Positions 46,415 to 58,700 of a DNA stretch of 64,000 nucleotides are shown one piece after another (within the stretch, counting starts at the first letter, position 1; each line of letters begins with the position of its first letter). The notes below the pieces were generated by a model. The model was given only the letters and a program-made list of their open reading frames with translations. It did no database searches and was not told where the DNA came from. Origin of the DNA: Polytrichum commune (lineage: Eukaryota; Streptophyta; Polytrichopsida; Polytrichales; Polytrichaceae); NCBI GenBank assembly GCA_950295325.1, contig OX485804.1, forward strand, positions 57,898,429 to 57,962,428, written 5' to 3'. Made by a program: the position numbers and the translations under genes.

Positions 46415-49400
46415 ATGTTGGTGCTGTGGATTATTTTAGGAATATATACATACGTCATCCAGAATCGAATCTGGCTCCTAGAGGTAAGTCAACTTCTTCA
46501 ACAAGTACTGGAACCTTCTGCATCTTTAAAGGTTTTGAATGAAAAAATCAGGATAATTGAAGTAATCATATTGGTATATGTTAAGTAGTGAATTATATTT
46601 GTTAAATGTTTTCTTTGTTGTGCTCCTCATTCTTGTTTGTGCGTGTAACGACGATTCATGGCTAAACTTGTAACGGACTGTTGTTTTCGTGTGTTTGTTC
46701 CAGGCAGAACTGCAGGTTCATGAATTAACAATGAGGGATTTTAGAAAGGCACAAAGAGAATGCTCCACTGAAAAACTGCAACCCCTTATTGATGGACAAA
46801 TATCAAAGAATACAGACGATGACTTGTTTGAGTATGAGTTCATGAATCCCTCCACAAGGGGCTCTCGTTATTTGGCATTACTTGTTGCCGTGATTGTTCT
46901 TGTCACCCCCATCTTGTTTTTGAAGTACATGGATGAAATTGATAAGCTCAGAAGAAGGAAATCTGTCAGGCTTTCGTCTGACCATGCTAGTCAGAGAACT
47001 GATGAGGAGGTCCCCTTAAGCAAGCGGGTGGCCTACAGAGTGGATGTTCTTTTTTCACAACACACGTTTGTGAAACCATTAGCCCTATTGGTCGGAACCA
47101 TTCTACTCATTGCAGTTGGGGGCCTAGCAATTTATGGTGTAACTGGGGAGAGCATTGATGAAGCACTATGGCGCGCATGGACATACATTGCAGACGCTGG
47201 GAATCACGCAGATAATAATGGTTTGGGCCCTCGAATAGTTGCAGTCTTCATTAGCTTCGGGGGCATGCTTATCTTTGCGCTCATGCTTGGACTAGTGTCA
47301 GACGCTATTTCGGAGAAGGTGGATTCACTCAGGAAAGGCAAAAGTGAAGTGGTTGAGAGAAACCACATTCTAATTCTTGGTTGGAGTGATAAGCTGGTAA
47401 CAACCAAGATCCAAAAGTTTTTTTTTTCTTGAAGGACATCAACCATACGTTATGATTTCCTGTTGAGATACATTTGTTCTTGTAGTTGTGTTTGTATTCT
47501 CAAGTCAAAAGAAGAATCAAGCCTCCTTGCAGACTATGAGTTCTGTGAGTACTCATTTGATAATATTGAGCTGTTGCTCTTATTCATTGTAAATCTGTTT
47601 GACGTCTTACTGCTCCATCGTTTTGTGTGATATTAATGCTCATGTGGTGGGCATGATGCTCGCAGGGATCACTCTTGAAGCAGCTTTCTATAGCCCATCA
47701 AAGTGTCGGGGGGAGCGTGGTCGTGGTACTGGCAGAACGAGATAAAGAACAAATGGAGCTTGACATTTCTAACCTGGAGTTCAACTTCATGGGCACTTCA
47801 GTCATTTGCCGGAGTGGCAGCCCCCTCATCTTGGCAGACTTGAAGAAGGTGGATAGCCAAAGTTACCATTGTGTTGAGAGTCACTGTCATGTAGTGTAGA
47901 AGGTGATGCGCTGCATTGTGAGAGCAAACCGTTTGCTAGTTTACATTGTGTTGAGGTTTTCTAGCTGATAACGAATAAAAAAGAATCACGTTGAATATTG
48001 AGCGGGGCGAAATTTCATATTGTAGTACAATGCACTTGGGAAGGTGACATACTTGTATATTTGTCTTGCATGAGGCAGGTTTCAGTATCCAAGGCTCGTT
48101 CTATTATCGTGCTATCAGAGGTTGAAAATGCTGATCAGGTACACAAATCTGGCACGGAAATGTGGCTATGAACTGAACAGTTCACGAATTGAATTTTGAT
48201 ATGGAGAAAGTGATGTTAGTTTTAGTTCTCTATATCCATCACGTGCAGATGCATATGTATGTTTGAATGGCTTATAAGCCACTTCACGTCTTTTTGGCAA
48301 TGATTCTTCGACGCGTTTTGCAGATAAAACTTGTAAGCTTGTGTAGAGGTGTTTACCTAGCTTAGTCTTCTTTATGTGATACGTGTGCAGACTTGATTTC
48401 AAAAGCTTCAGGTAGCATGTTAAAGGTTACATAGCCTTTGTCCTATGCAACAGAGTGAGGGTGATGTAAAGTGACATAGCAGTATTTTGCTTGTTCAGAG
48501 TGATGCGCGGGCTTTGAGGGTTGTTCTGAGCCTTACGGGAGTAAAGGAAGGGCTTCAGGGACATATTGTAGTAGAGATCAGCGACCTTGACAATGAGCCG
48601 CTTGTCAAGCTAGTTGGTGGTGACCTTGTTGAGACTGTTGTGGCACATGACGTGATTGGTCGCCTGATGATCCAGTGTGCTCGTCACCCTGGCCTGGCTG
48701 AGGTGTTGCTTTCTTCTCTACTTGGTGCCTTAAATAACACTCTTTATTTGTGGTGCTGGCTTGGGGTTCGCACATAATGTACCTCATTTTCTAGAATTAT
48801 TTACGAAGTTATTCTTGACAATGAGAATGATGTGTTTATGACTAGTTTCCATTTCGTTATGAATCCACTTTGCAATTGCGTGTGTAAGGGCACGTCTCAT
48901 ATAATTTGACATTTCATTAAGCTGGTCATTGTCGTGTTCAACAGATTTGGGAGAGCATCCTGGGTTTTGAAAATGCAGAGTTTTACTTGAAGAGATGGCC
49001 AGAGCTGGTCAACAAACGCTTTGACGAAGTTCTCATCAGTTTTCCTGCTGCCATCCCCTGTGGCATCAAAGTTGCAGAAACTGGAAGAATTGAGTTAAAC
49101 CCTAGTGATGATTATATTATACAAGAAAGTGATGAGCTTCTTGTTGTTGCTGAAGATGAGGATTCGTATGCCCCCGCTTCTCCACCAGAGGTTTGTAGGC
49201 GTGCCATAACAGAGAATCTTATATTATTCCTGACCTTGTATTGTTCTTGAATACTATCGAACACCTCCAATGCTTACGTCCTGGAATTGCACTGAAGATG
49301 ATATGTTCCATACTAAATTTTTTTTACATAATTAGTTCATGGGATCTGATTGTGTGTAGTTGTCAAAATTTGTCATTGACATGTATGTTGAAGATGATGT

Positions 49401-51743
49401 GCTGAGAATCTGGACGGACAATTTCACACTTTTGGATTTATAGGTTTAAAAGAAACTAATGCAATTTCATGTTTCCAGATTGATAATTATTTTCTGTTGT
49501 GGCCATTCAATTATATTTCCGTGAATTGTGTAGTGAATCTCCTGACCTGTGACTAGAGTGGATAATAGTTGAAATAGCATCTCCCACCTTGCTGTGCTGA
49601 TACATGTACTGGATATTTCAGAATTACAAAGAATGTTTGAGATTTGTAATCCTGTTCTAGTGGTTGGAGGTTTTTATATTCTTCTCACTCTTGTCAATTT
49701 CATCACTTAATTGCTTCAGAATAGCGTGGGGCTATATCTAGCTTTATGTTTTTGAGTTCAATGGCCAAAGGAGAGTGTCTTAATGTATTGAGATTTGGTA
49801 ACTTGATATACTCTAGTTATTCTATTGCCTAGGCAAATAATAGCGTTTCCTAGCGATTGCAGGTGAACAGAGCAATCCTGCCCACATTCGTATTGCCTCC
49901 AAAAATTCCCGAGAAAATACTCTTTTGTGGTTGGCGGCGAGATATTGACGACATGATCATGGTATGTTTTACTGTGATACCATAGTTCTTTTAGAATTCC
50001 CTTGGCTTGCGAGATCATGTATAGGTTGAATGATTGGGAAACAGAAAATGCATACAAGTGTGGTTTGACCCAAGCATGGATGTTTTGACGATTTTGTAGG
50101 TCTTGGATGCCTTTCTTGCCCCAGGGTCAGAACTGTGGATGTTCAGTGAGGTGCCTCTAGAAATACGAGAGAAAAAATTATTAGAGGGTGACCTTTCTGA
50201 TAATGAGCCAAAGAATATGAAGTTGGTTCATCGCGAAGGCAATGCCAACATCCGACGTCACCTTGAGAGTCTCCCATTAGAGACATTTGATTCGGTAATC
50301 AAGTGATTCAAGTAACTCAGTATCACCTCTGCTTTTGGCATTTGTCGCAGAAGAGAAGTGATTGTTTTGAATATACATTCTCCCTGGTATTCCATTGTGG
50401 CATATGTCCAGTCCCATCACAATCCCTAGTAGTTTCAAGTGAGATCAAGTTGTAGTGAGGTTCAGTGATTTGTCAGAGTGCAATCTTTAGAACTTAGAGA
50501 GGGAAGTCCAGATTCTCACCTGCATTAGATCTTTGTTAAATTACTTCATAGTGTGCGAACCTAAGACAAATGACTAATGAATTTTGTAGGGATTTGACTG
50601 ATAAGATACAGTGAAAGGATTTTCTTTTCTTTTATTGATCCAGAGAAAGCGTATCAGCATTGGCTGGCCCAAGAAACTTACGGTTGAATTTGCCTCATGG
50701 GTTCCATCCTTCCAATCTTCCGAGATATATTCTGCATTATATTTGCGAAAAGGAATGAGTAACTAATCTGTGATGATCTGTGGATTGGGTGGGAACATGC
50801 AGATCTTAATACTGGCAGATGAGTCGCTAGAAGATTCTGTGGTGAAGGCAGATTCCCGCTCACTTGCCACTCTGTTACTTATTCGAGATATTCAGGTACT
50901 ATCAATACTTTGAGGTGTAATTTGCACATAAAAATTGCATGACCGTTTTTAGTAAATAGGAGCAATTGGTCAGATGTTTTCGATTCAAGTCCCATGCCTA
51001 TATGAACTGCACTAACTCCTCTCAAGTCCTTTTATGGCAGTCCAAACGTATGCCAAACAGGGACTCACAACCATCGCCCCGCCGCTTAAAAGATTCTAGC
51101 CAGAGTCCCTGGATCCGAAAGATGCACCAAGCATCTGTTCGGTCCATCATAATTAGTGAGATTCTAGATTCCAGAACGAAGCACTTGGTCTCTGTCTCGG
51201 AGATCAGTGATTACGTCCTATCCAATGAGTTGGTCAGTATGGCACTTGCTATGGTGGCAGAAGACAAGCAGATCAACCGCGTTCTTGAGGAGCTTTTTGC
51301 TGCAGAGGTAGGTCAATCGGAATCCCAAGTCGAATTTAAATCTCTGAAAAGTACATGATTGATTTTATTAGTGGCTTCATGCAGGTCTTGAAATGTAGGC
51401 GTCGATTGTATACACAGTATTGTCAGAAATGAAGACTGTCCATACCTGTTTGGCGTCTTTAGCATGAGCATCTGTACAGATATTATGATGAGGAGTGTGA
51501 CCCAATTTTGGGTTTATGGTGCAGGGAAATGAAATGTTCATTCGCACTGCAGAACTGTACCTTTATGACCAGGAGGAGCTTAGTTTTTATGATGTCATGG
51601 TACGAGCAAGGCAACGACGTGAAATTGTCATTGGCTACCGCTCTGCAAACATGGATCAGGCTCTGATTAATCCACCAAACAAACATGAAAAACAGAAATG
51701 GTCCATTAGTGATGTCTTCATTATCCTTTCTGAGGATGAATAA
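46415..51743 (+). CDS. POLLUX/DMI1-type nuclear-envelope ion channel, 11 exons recognised, N-terminal exon missing
   Basis: Cation channel family of the inner nuclear envelope, needed in legumes for nuclear calcium spiking in root symbiosis. Exons: 46415-46483, 46704-47396, 47666-47848, 48079-48138, 48499-48702, 48945-49190, 49863-49961, 50100-50294, 50803-50895, 51041-51307, 51525-51743. All introns are GT-AG and phase 0, giving 775 residues. Four membrane segments (~1-18, 79-97, 147-168, 202-225) and a pore motif ADAGNH (186-191, Ala188 coded at 47196-47198) precede two RCK-like regulatory domains. Those contain GTSVICRSGSPLILADLKK, DLDNEPLVKLVGGDLVETV, ILFCGWRRDIDDMI and YVLSNELVSMALAMVAED. 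Wording matches POLLUX/DMI1 better than CASTOR. Family members are about 850-920 residues, so roughly 100-140 N-terminal residues (Ser/Pro-rich and poorly conserved) should lie in an upstream exon I could not find. The Met at 46415 begins an exon after an AG and is not taken as the true start. Confidence 0.93.
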
Positions 51744-52723
51744 TCCATTTGGAAAACACACATGCAATCCTCATTTCTGCTCGAGACAGGGAGATTTCTA
51801 TGACAGGTCAAGACAATGCTTGACAAAGATCAAATTATGCATGTACTCTCAATACAAACACAAGGTTTCGTACATTGAATTCATTCTAATTGACTGGTGC
51901 ATCTTTCAGAGTTGCAGATAGTGGCTGGCTTCCGATCCCCCAAGCTCAAATCATCAGATACCAACGGTGACTAATTACAGAACTTATAAAGTCGTTACAC
52001 TGGAAGGTTGCATTTTAATAAGGATACACTTCAACTCGAGGAAATTCAAACATAGATTACTAAATATTTGTATAATCCAAACTAAGAACTCAATTCATGA
52101 TTGACTTTTATGTCTAGAAAAACTTATTTACCTCGCTGGGTTTATGCTTGCATTTGTCTAATTTTATAAAGTGCAATGAACCAACCAGATCCTCCAGGGT
52201 GTAACTTGAGTTTTGTTTGTTCAAGACAAGTACAGCATGTTAAGAAACCAGAATGGGGATTTACTGTGCAGTGCTCTCACAGCTCAACCAGAGTTTGCCA
52301 AGATAGGTACCTATTCACTTTCATATCTGTACTTTGTAATGCTGCCCGACTATAAACCCAACTTCTTGCATGTTAGTAACTCAGGGATATTGATAGATGG
52401 AAAGTAGAAGCAAAACATCAAGATGTAAATTCCATGTAAGATCTTCACTAAACACACATCAATAGCCCGCTAAAAACAAGTAATGATAAATGCAAAGTCC
52501 TAAGGAGTTTTGATTATCAAGAAAGAAAGCAATATGGCTGCTGCTCATGTACTCTCTGGCTCGCATGCCAGTGGTCACCAGCTTTACAATAGACAAAGAG
52601 TTGGCAGACATTAACAGAATATTTGGAAAAGTTTTGTGTCCACTGCAAAATTTTCATCGCCTTTGCCAGCTGATCAATCATCTACAAGATGTTTTAAAAA
52701 GAAAAAAACTCAAATGGAACTGC
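51744..52723. other. Shared 3' intergenic region of two convergent genes
   Basis: Just under 1 kb separates the stop codons of the channel gene (+) and the LETM1-like gene (-). No coding similarity was seen. It must hold both 3' untranslated regions and polyadenylation sites, but I cannot place them with confidence. Confidence 0.6.
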
Positions 52724-55700
52724 TTAATTTTTGTTCAAATTGTTTCCTGTGGCACCCCCATTGATTTCTTTCCTTGGACCCGCTTTCTTGACGGTCGCAC
52801 CTTCTCCGGTTTCAGATTCTAGGTCTTTCAGCTGCTCTAGTCTTCGTAACACATCTAACCGTTCCCGCCCATATGCACTTGGAATCTGAGGTCAAAGGAT
52901 ACCAGAAGTTAGAGTCTCCTTATTAACTCTCTCAACAAGATGCCAAAAGTAGAAACATGTTGGTGCTTGGGACTTCTGAAACCAGAGTTCGAGGTGTGGG
53001 GTTCTTGAGCTCACTCCTTCAATAAGGTAAGCAAGCCTGATTCACTTACCATTCTTAATTGGATACCTATATCTATCTTCACTAATAACTAACATATTCA
53101 TAGGACCCCTTCAAATTATGGGGAAAATGGATACAGCCTTGATTTGGATTGCTAATCATCTTAAATGAATCGCGTGTTCAATATCCTAGAAGAACTGCGT
53201 GCAGAGCTAAAAGTGTCCTTTTTATTCCCACTTACCAATAACTTCCGTAGTTAACTGTAAAATTATTCTCATGACAGTAATATGATTCTTTATCTCCTCT
53301 GAAGGTGTGGGGCTGACTTTAAGTCCCTCAATAATTCATCACTTTATCTAAATCGCACAAAATTCAGTTGGAATGAAACGAAATGCATATTTCAATTGGA
53401 TTGGCTGAGATAAGGTTTTAGGATCAATTTTTAAGAAGTTAATTCATAATGTGCTGAATTTTTTTGATATTTTTTTAATCTTTATTTCAATTCATCAGTG
53501 AAGAATAGCTAGCACAGTAACCTAGGGTACGATGAGATGTAAAAACAGAGTCTAACTCAACATGACTACTGGTCAGGAGCTGGTTGTTTTGCATACAAGA
53601 CCTGTAAATTTCTGGTGCATGCTTAGAGGTAGTGTGGAGGTTTGAACAAAGAACATTCTATATCAGTTCACTGATGGTCAAAATCATTTTGGCATGCCAA
53701 GAGGTGCTAAAACGAGTTGAGCCCTCAATGAACTGAAATAGGTTGCTCCTCATTTAAATGCAAACACTATCTCAGAGCATGCACCACAAATGGAAAGAAA
53801 TCATTGATTTTGTATGCATAAGAACGAATAGAAAATCGTACAGCACCAATTCACAATGGAAAGTCCCATTGTGTTAAAAAATAACTCTAGTGTGCTCACA
53901 AAACCTTTGCCGGATACTGCCAAACTTCTTTCTACATTGATTGACCTGAACCCCTACTTATGCAAATGGCAAGAAAGAAAGGGCTAGAAAGTGAGTGAGA
54001 TCGAACCAGGGCAGGGACGTATTTCTGAATAGCAGCAAGGATGGCAGCATGCCCAACAGCAGTAACCTGTGAACAGAAAACAACATTGTTATGATTTGAA
54101 CCTGAAGGCTCACCAGGTATTTTTAAGATCCTGGAGGTCTCAAAACACCTGTTTATCTTTTGAATTGTATCCACATCTGGTTGTGGATCAAACTCATTTC
54201 CACAGGAGGTGGGTGCCAATGTGAGACGAGTTTTTTATTTATTTATTTTTAAGGGCACCAGAATCGTCAGAGAAAAACAATTTCCTACTGGTCATCAGTT
54301 CATTGGACCATATGAACCAATAGGAGAAAGTGCCACTTGCAAGTGAACTTGAACTGACATGTGGATACACAGCAAACATCACACGATTCAAACTCAGAGG
54401 TCTCAAAGCACCTGGAGAGGTTTTACAACCCTTGATTTGTATTTGTCTTTTGAATCATATCCACATCCAGGTGTAGATCAAAGTCATCTTTACAGGGGTG
54501 GGCTGCAATGTGAGATGCAGATTTTTTGGAGGGAGGCACTAGAATTGTAGAGAAAAACAATCTCCTGTTGGTCCTCGGTTCATTGAACCATGTGAACCAT
54601 GGGGAGCAATGAACAGGGAGAACTGGCAGCTAGTTAGAGATCAACCAGTTCAGTTGTCAAGAAGCAACCGGCCCATTTCTCAATCCTTTGGTTGGGTAAC
54701 CGTCAAGTATACTGTATCCGGATCTCAACTGGCGTGTATTGTTCAGGCAGGATATTTTAGTGTATCTGCCAGGGTCCAGCCAGAAATTGGAGGGTGTCAT
54801 AGAAAGGTGTCGGATATTATAAGGTTTCTTGTGACAGGGCCTTGGCAGGGCCAGAAATTGGAGGGTATCATAGAAAGGTGTCGGATATTATAAGGTTTCT
54901 TGTGACAAGGCCTTGGCAGGGCCGGAATCTCACTTAGCAGCGATAGGGTGGCATGAGTTCATCTTGGCCTATAAATAGACTCAGGAGTCAATAGTATGAA
55001 GTTGCAAACCGAACCTATTTAGCCTACATATTAAACTTAGCCTAATAGGAGAAGGCTACTTCCAGGAAGAGCATAGTGGGTCTAGACTCTAGAATCTAAT
55101 TTCTTACTAAACCTTACAATCCGATTCAAAGATGTGCTCAAAGTCAGTTGTAGGTCTCCAGCCTTAAAATCCTTGTGAGTGGACTTCTGTTGATTTTCTA
55201 GGCCTAACCAATGATCGAGGAGAACCGGCAGTTAGTTACAGATGAACCAGTTGAGTTTGAGAAAGAACCGGTTGAGGTTCAAGACTTCAGGAGAATTACC
55301 GATCACTTTAGAGGAATATATGGAATATACCTCAAATTAAGATGGAAAAACCGAAGGATGTCAACATGTAACCGGTTGGACTTGCAAACATTAGGATCTC
55401 AACCGATTATGCCCAAAAATCTCCCCGATCACTGGGCCCAACGGGGTTAGTGAGTCCATTCACATCCCTGACTCTTGACTTTTGGACTGAAAACACAACC
55501 ACATCAGCCAAAGTATGAAGTATTGGGCAAACATACCGGAAGTAGCATGAGAAACCCAATGGGAACGACTGAGGCCAGATCAGTGAATGTCCTTTTGAGT
55601 ATCTTTTGCTCCCTATCCGTAAGCTCTTGGCCTGCAACGCTTCTTTTCAGGAGTATAACTGCTACTCCCACATCCGTTCCCAAGAGACGAGTGCCCCTCC

Positions 55701-58700
55701 ATGCATCCTGTTACCCAGTTGGTAGTATCACATCAATTTTAGAAACAAAAGGGTAGACTTCCATCCACTGGTTGTTCCAGCGAAATAAATTAAACTTCAT
55801 TGACGTTGTGAAAGCTTTGGATGGGATCTTCAAACATTTTCTAGGGAAAGAACTTCCATGTTGAGTAGGGGGGTTCAACATGTAAGGGAGTAGAGGATGT
55901 TCCGTGGATGGATTGATAGAACTTTAAAACGTCAAAAGGTTAGGAGATGGAAATAAGTACCAAAATTTCCAAAACTTCAGGGTAGCATAATTCGAATAAT
56001 CAGTAAACACTGACATAACAACGATTAATGTAAAACACTAGGTATATAGATGGGTTCTGGCATTACCATAGAGGGCTCTCTATTCCGACAAAATGATTAT
56101 TATCTTCCTTTTAGATTCTGCCCCGTGTCATTTCTGGTTACGTCCACTTGAATCCAACATGGAGCTACATCCCAGCACAGGTAAAGATGAAATAGACCAG
56201 TACTTTATGAAAGCATTTAGCTGTAGGAGTCAGATTTGCACTGCCAGGACCAATATCAGGTGCAATATCAGACTTACAGAGCTTGCATCTTTGAGCTTCT
56301 CAATTGATTTGCTGAAGACATCTCCATAGGCTCCAGCAACCTCTGCATTGTCGTCCTCCTCATCTGACCTAAGAGCAAGGCTGCTGCTTGACATGTCATC
56401 GCTTGATATTGGAACTGCATCTGCTTGGGACAATGGCTGCACATAATGCAACAGTGATGAGGAAAGCAGCGCAATCAAACACCTCAAACCTCCCATAGAA
56501 TCAAAAATCTATTGGAGACAGTATATCACCATTGCAAGTAGACTCATAGACCCAACTTAGTTGACTGCAAGGGTCCACCATTGATTTGGAAACATGCATG
56601 TACAGTGCGTGGACGTATTCTCTTTTCATCATGTATGAATTTTCCAATGGGATGTAATATCCATGTCTCTACAATCATTCCTAATTCTAGGAACCTATTC
56701 ACCAAAGGATGGAAAAATGTAGGCAGGAATTGAGGTTATAGTAGTTTTTGCAAGGTGACCCTACTAAATACCTAAGAAGCACTTTCCTTCCAAAATGATT
56801 TGGTGCAGATCAATGACAGCAATCCTTATTCTAACTGTATAAATTTCATACTTTACAAATTTCTCTTGTATATCACCTCCAATAAGTTCTCCAACTCATA
56901 TTTTATATTACATCTTTGATGTGAGCTGGACCCCCCTAGGCATTAATTGAAACCAAAAAAAACAGAAGATACCCACCCTGTCTGTCGTCGCTTGTCCGGC
57001 GCTTTGCCTGATTCGATACTCAAGGGCAGCCAACTCACTTCGAAGTTGTTCAAAGGCTTCAACTTCTTTCAACACAGTAGCATCATTCTCAACTAGCTCT
57101 GCCAAGTTGTACCCAGGCAGACCATCCTGTGTGAAAAATATACTCAGTGTACCATTTCAACAGCAGAAATCCACTAAATCTGAGTATTGATATGCAACAT
57201 ACCTTGTTAAGCTTCTCATTGCAAATGACTCATTCACCCAAAAGTAGTATGGAAAGAAGACCCCAAGAAACTCTCCAAGAATTCCTACAGAACAAAATGT
57301 TGTCTCTAATGCACCCTAGAATAGAATATTCAGTCACCAGCTTCAAAATCGGCTGAAATGCATAATCAATGCATGACGATTAAAGGGGCTTACAACTGCA
57401 TTGAACTCTGAAAATTCGTCCATGTCATCCCTTTCCTTCTTCAGATTAGAGAAAGGAAACATGAACCTCACAAACCCTCGACCCAGGTTCGCTGCTCCCT
57501 CTAAGATTGGATTTCCTCTGAACACACACTCCATGTACAGGATATTTAGAGCATTGCATGCACCCACCCACTCTCGCTCCTCACTGAATAAAATGTGCTC
57601 ACCAATTTATATGTTTCATAAAAATTGAGAGGTAAATGCAGTGTTGCTCATGATGATTTATAATTTCTTTTCTACTTTTGATTCAATATTCAGTTGTTTT
57701 GCAATGCACCCTTTACTGCGGCATATACCAAACTTCCAAAAGTTTTTAAGAAACTTAAGTCAAAGTGTGAATGTAGGCAAGCATATTTGCTGGTGCCGCA
57801 TCTAAATTCTCTTGTGCAAAAGTTGCTAGATGGTCAAACCTGCTTGATGATTGCGAACTCAATCTTGGTGACTGCTTTATTGTGTCAAGTTCCTCCAATG
57901 CCTCAGCCTCTTTCAAAACTTTGCTCTTTTGCCTGTTGCCTTGCACCTGCAATAGAGACTTGGATCATCTTGAAGCACTTATTTTCCAGGTGAAACTTAA
58001 CCATCCCACAAAATCCAGAATTGATAAGCAGTAGTGAGTGTGCAATAAGTAACAGATTCTAATGACATGAAACTGACTGAGGATGGTTTTGATGTGATAA
58101 TAGTTGAAATTGCCAAGAGTGAGATTCTGTTCCCAGATAGGATCCAAAAAACAACCATGACAAAGTTCACTCATTACCGGCTTTAGTGTCAAACTCTTCT
58201 GTAGAAGACTGGCTTTAGATTTCAGAGAAGCCTCCAGACATTCCACTTCCTTTTTGAGGGACCAGATTTTCTCAAGATCAGCACGTACTGCAGAAAAGGG
58301 TTCCCTTTCAGAAGCCAGATTGGATTCTGATTCATTGACCAAAATTTCTAATTGTTGAATGGCAAGCTCAACGCTCTTCAGTTCCTGCAGGAACAAGTTC
58401 CCATCATGCCCATATGAATGACAGTTTATTGGCAAAAGAGAGGTAATGAACTTTGGGAAAAATGTGAATCCAATAATTTCCTGCTTTGCCCAGGCATATC
58501 AAAGCCCATCTGAGAACCTCTCGACAGAGACTTCAAACTTGCAAGCTCCAAGAGTCTCACTAAGGCAAGAAATTTTAAAAAAACCTTGTCAAATGACTTG
58601 AGTTGTCGCTCCATCTCCTGCAGTCCCATCTGATCGGCTGTGAGCTTGCTAGTATTTAGAGGGGTCAGATTGGGACCATCCCAATTCCGTAAAAGATTCT

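Noticed and set aside
55211-55450. A 79-codon open frame rich in charged residues
   Set aside because: It coincides with dispersed repeat family C, and other copies carry stops in that frame. It lies antisense in an intron of the LETM1-like gene.
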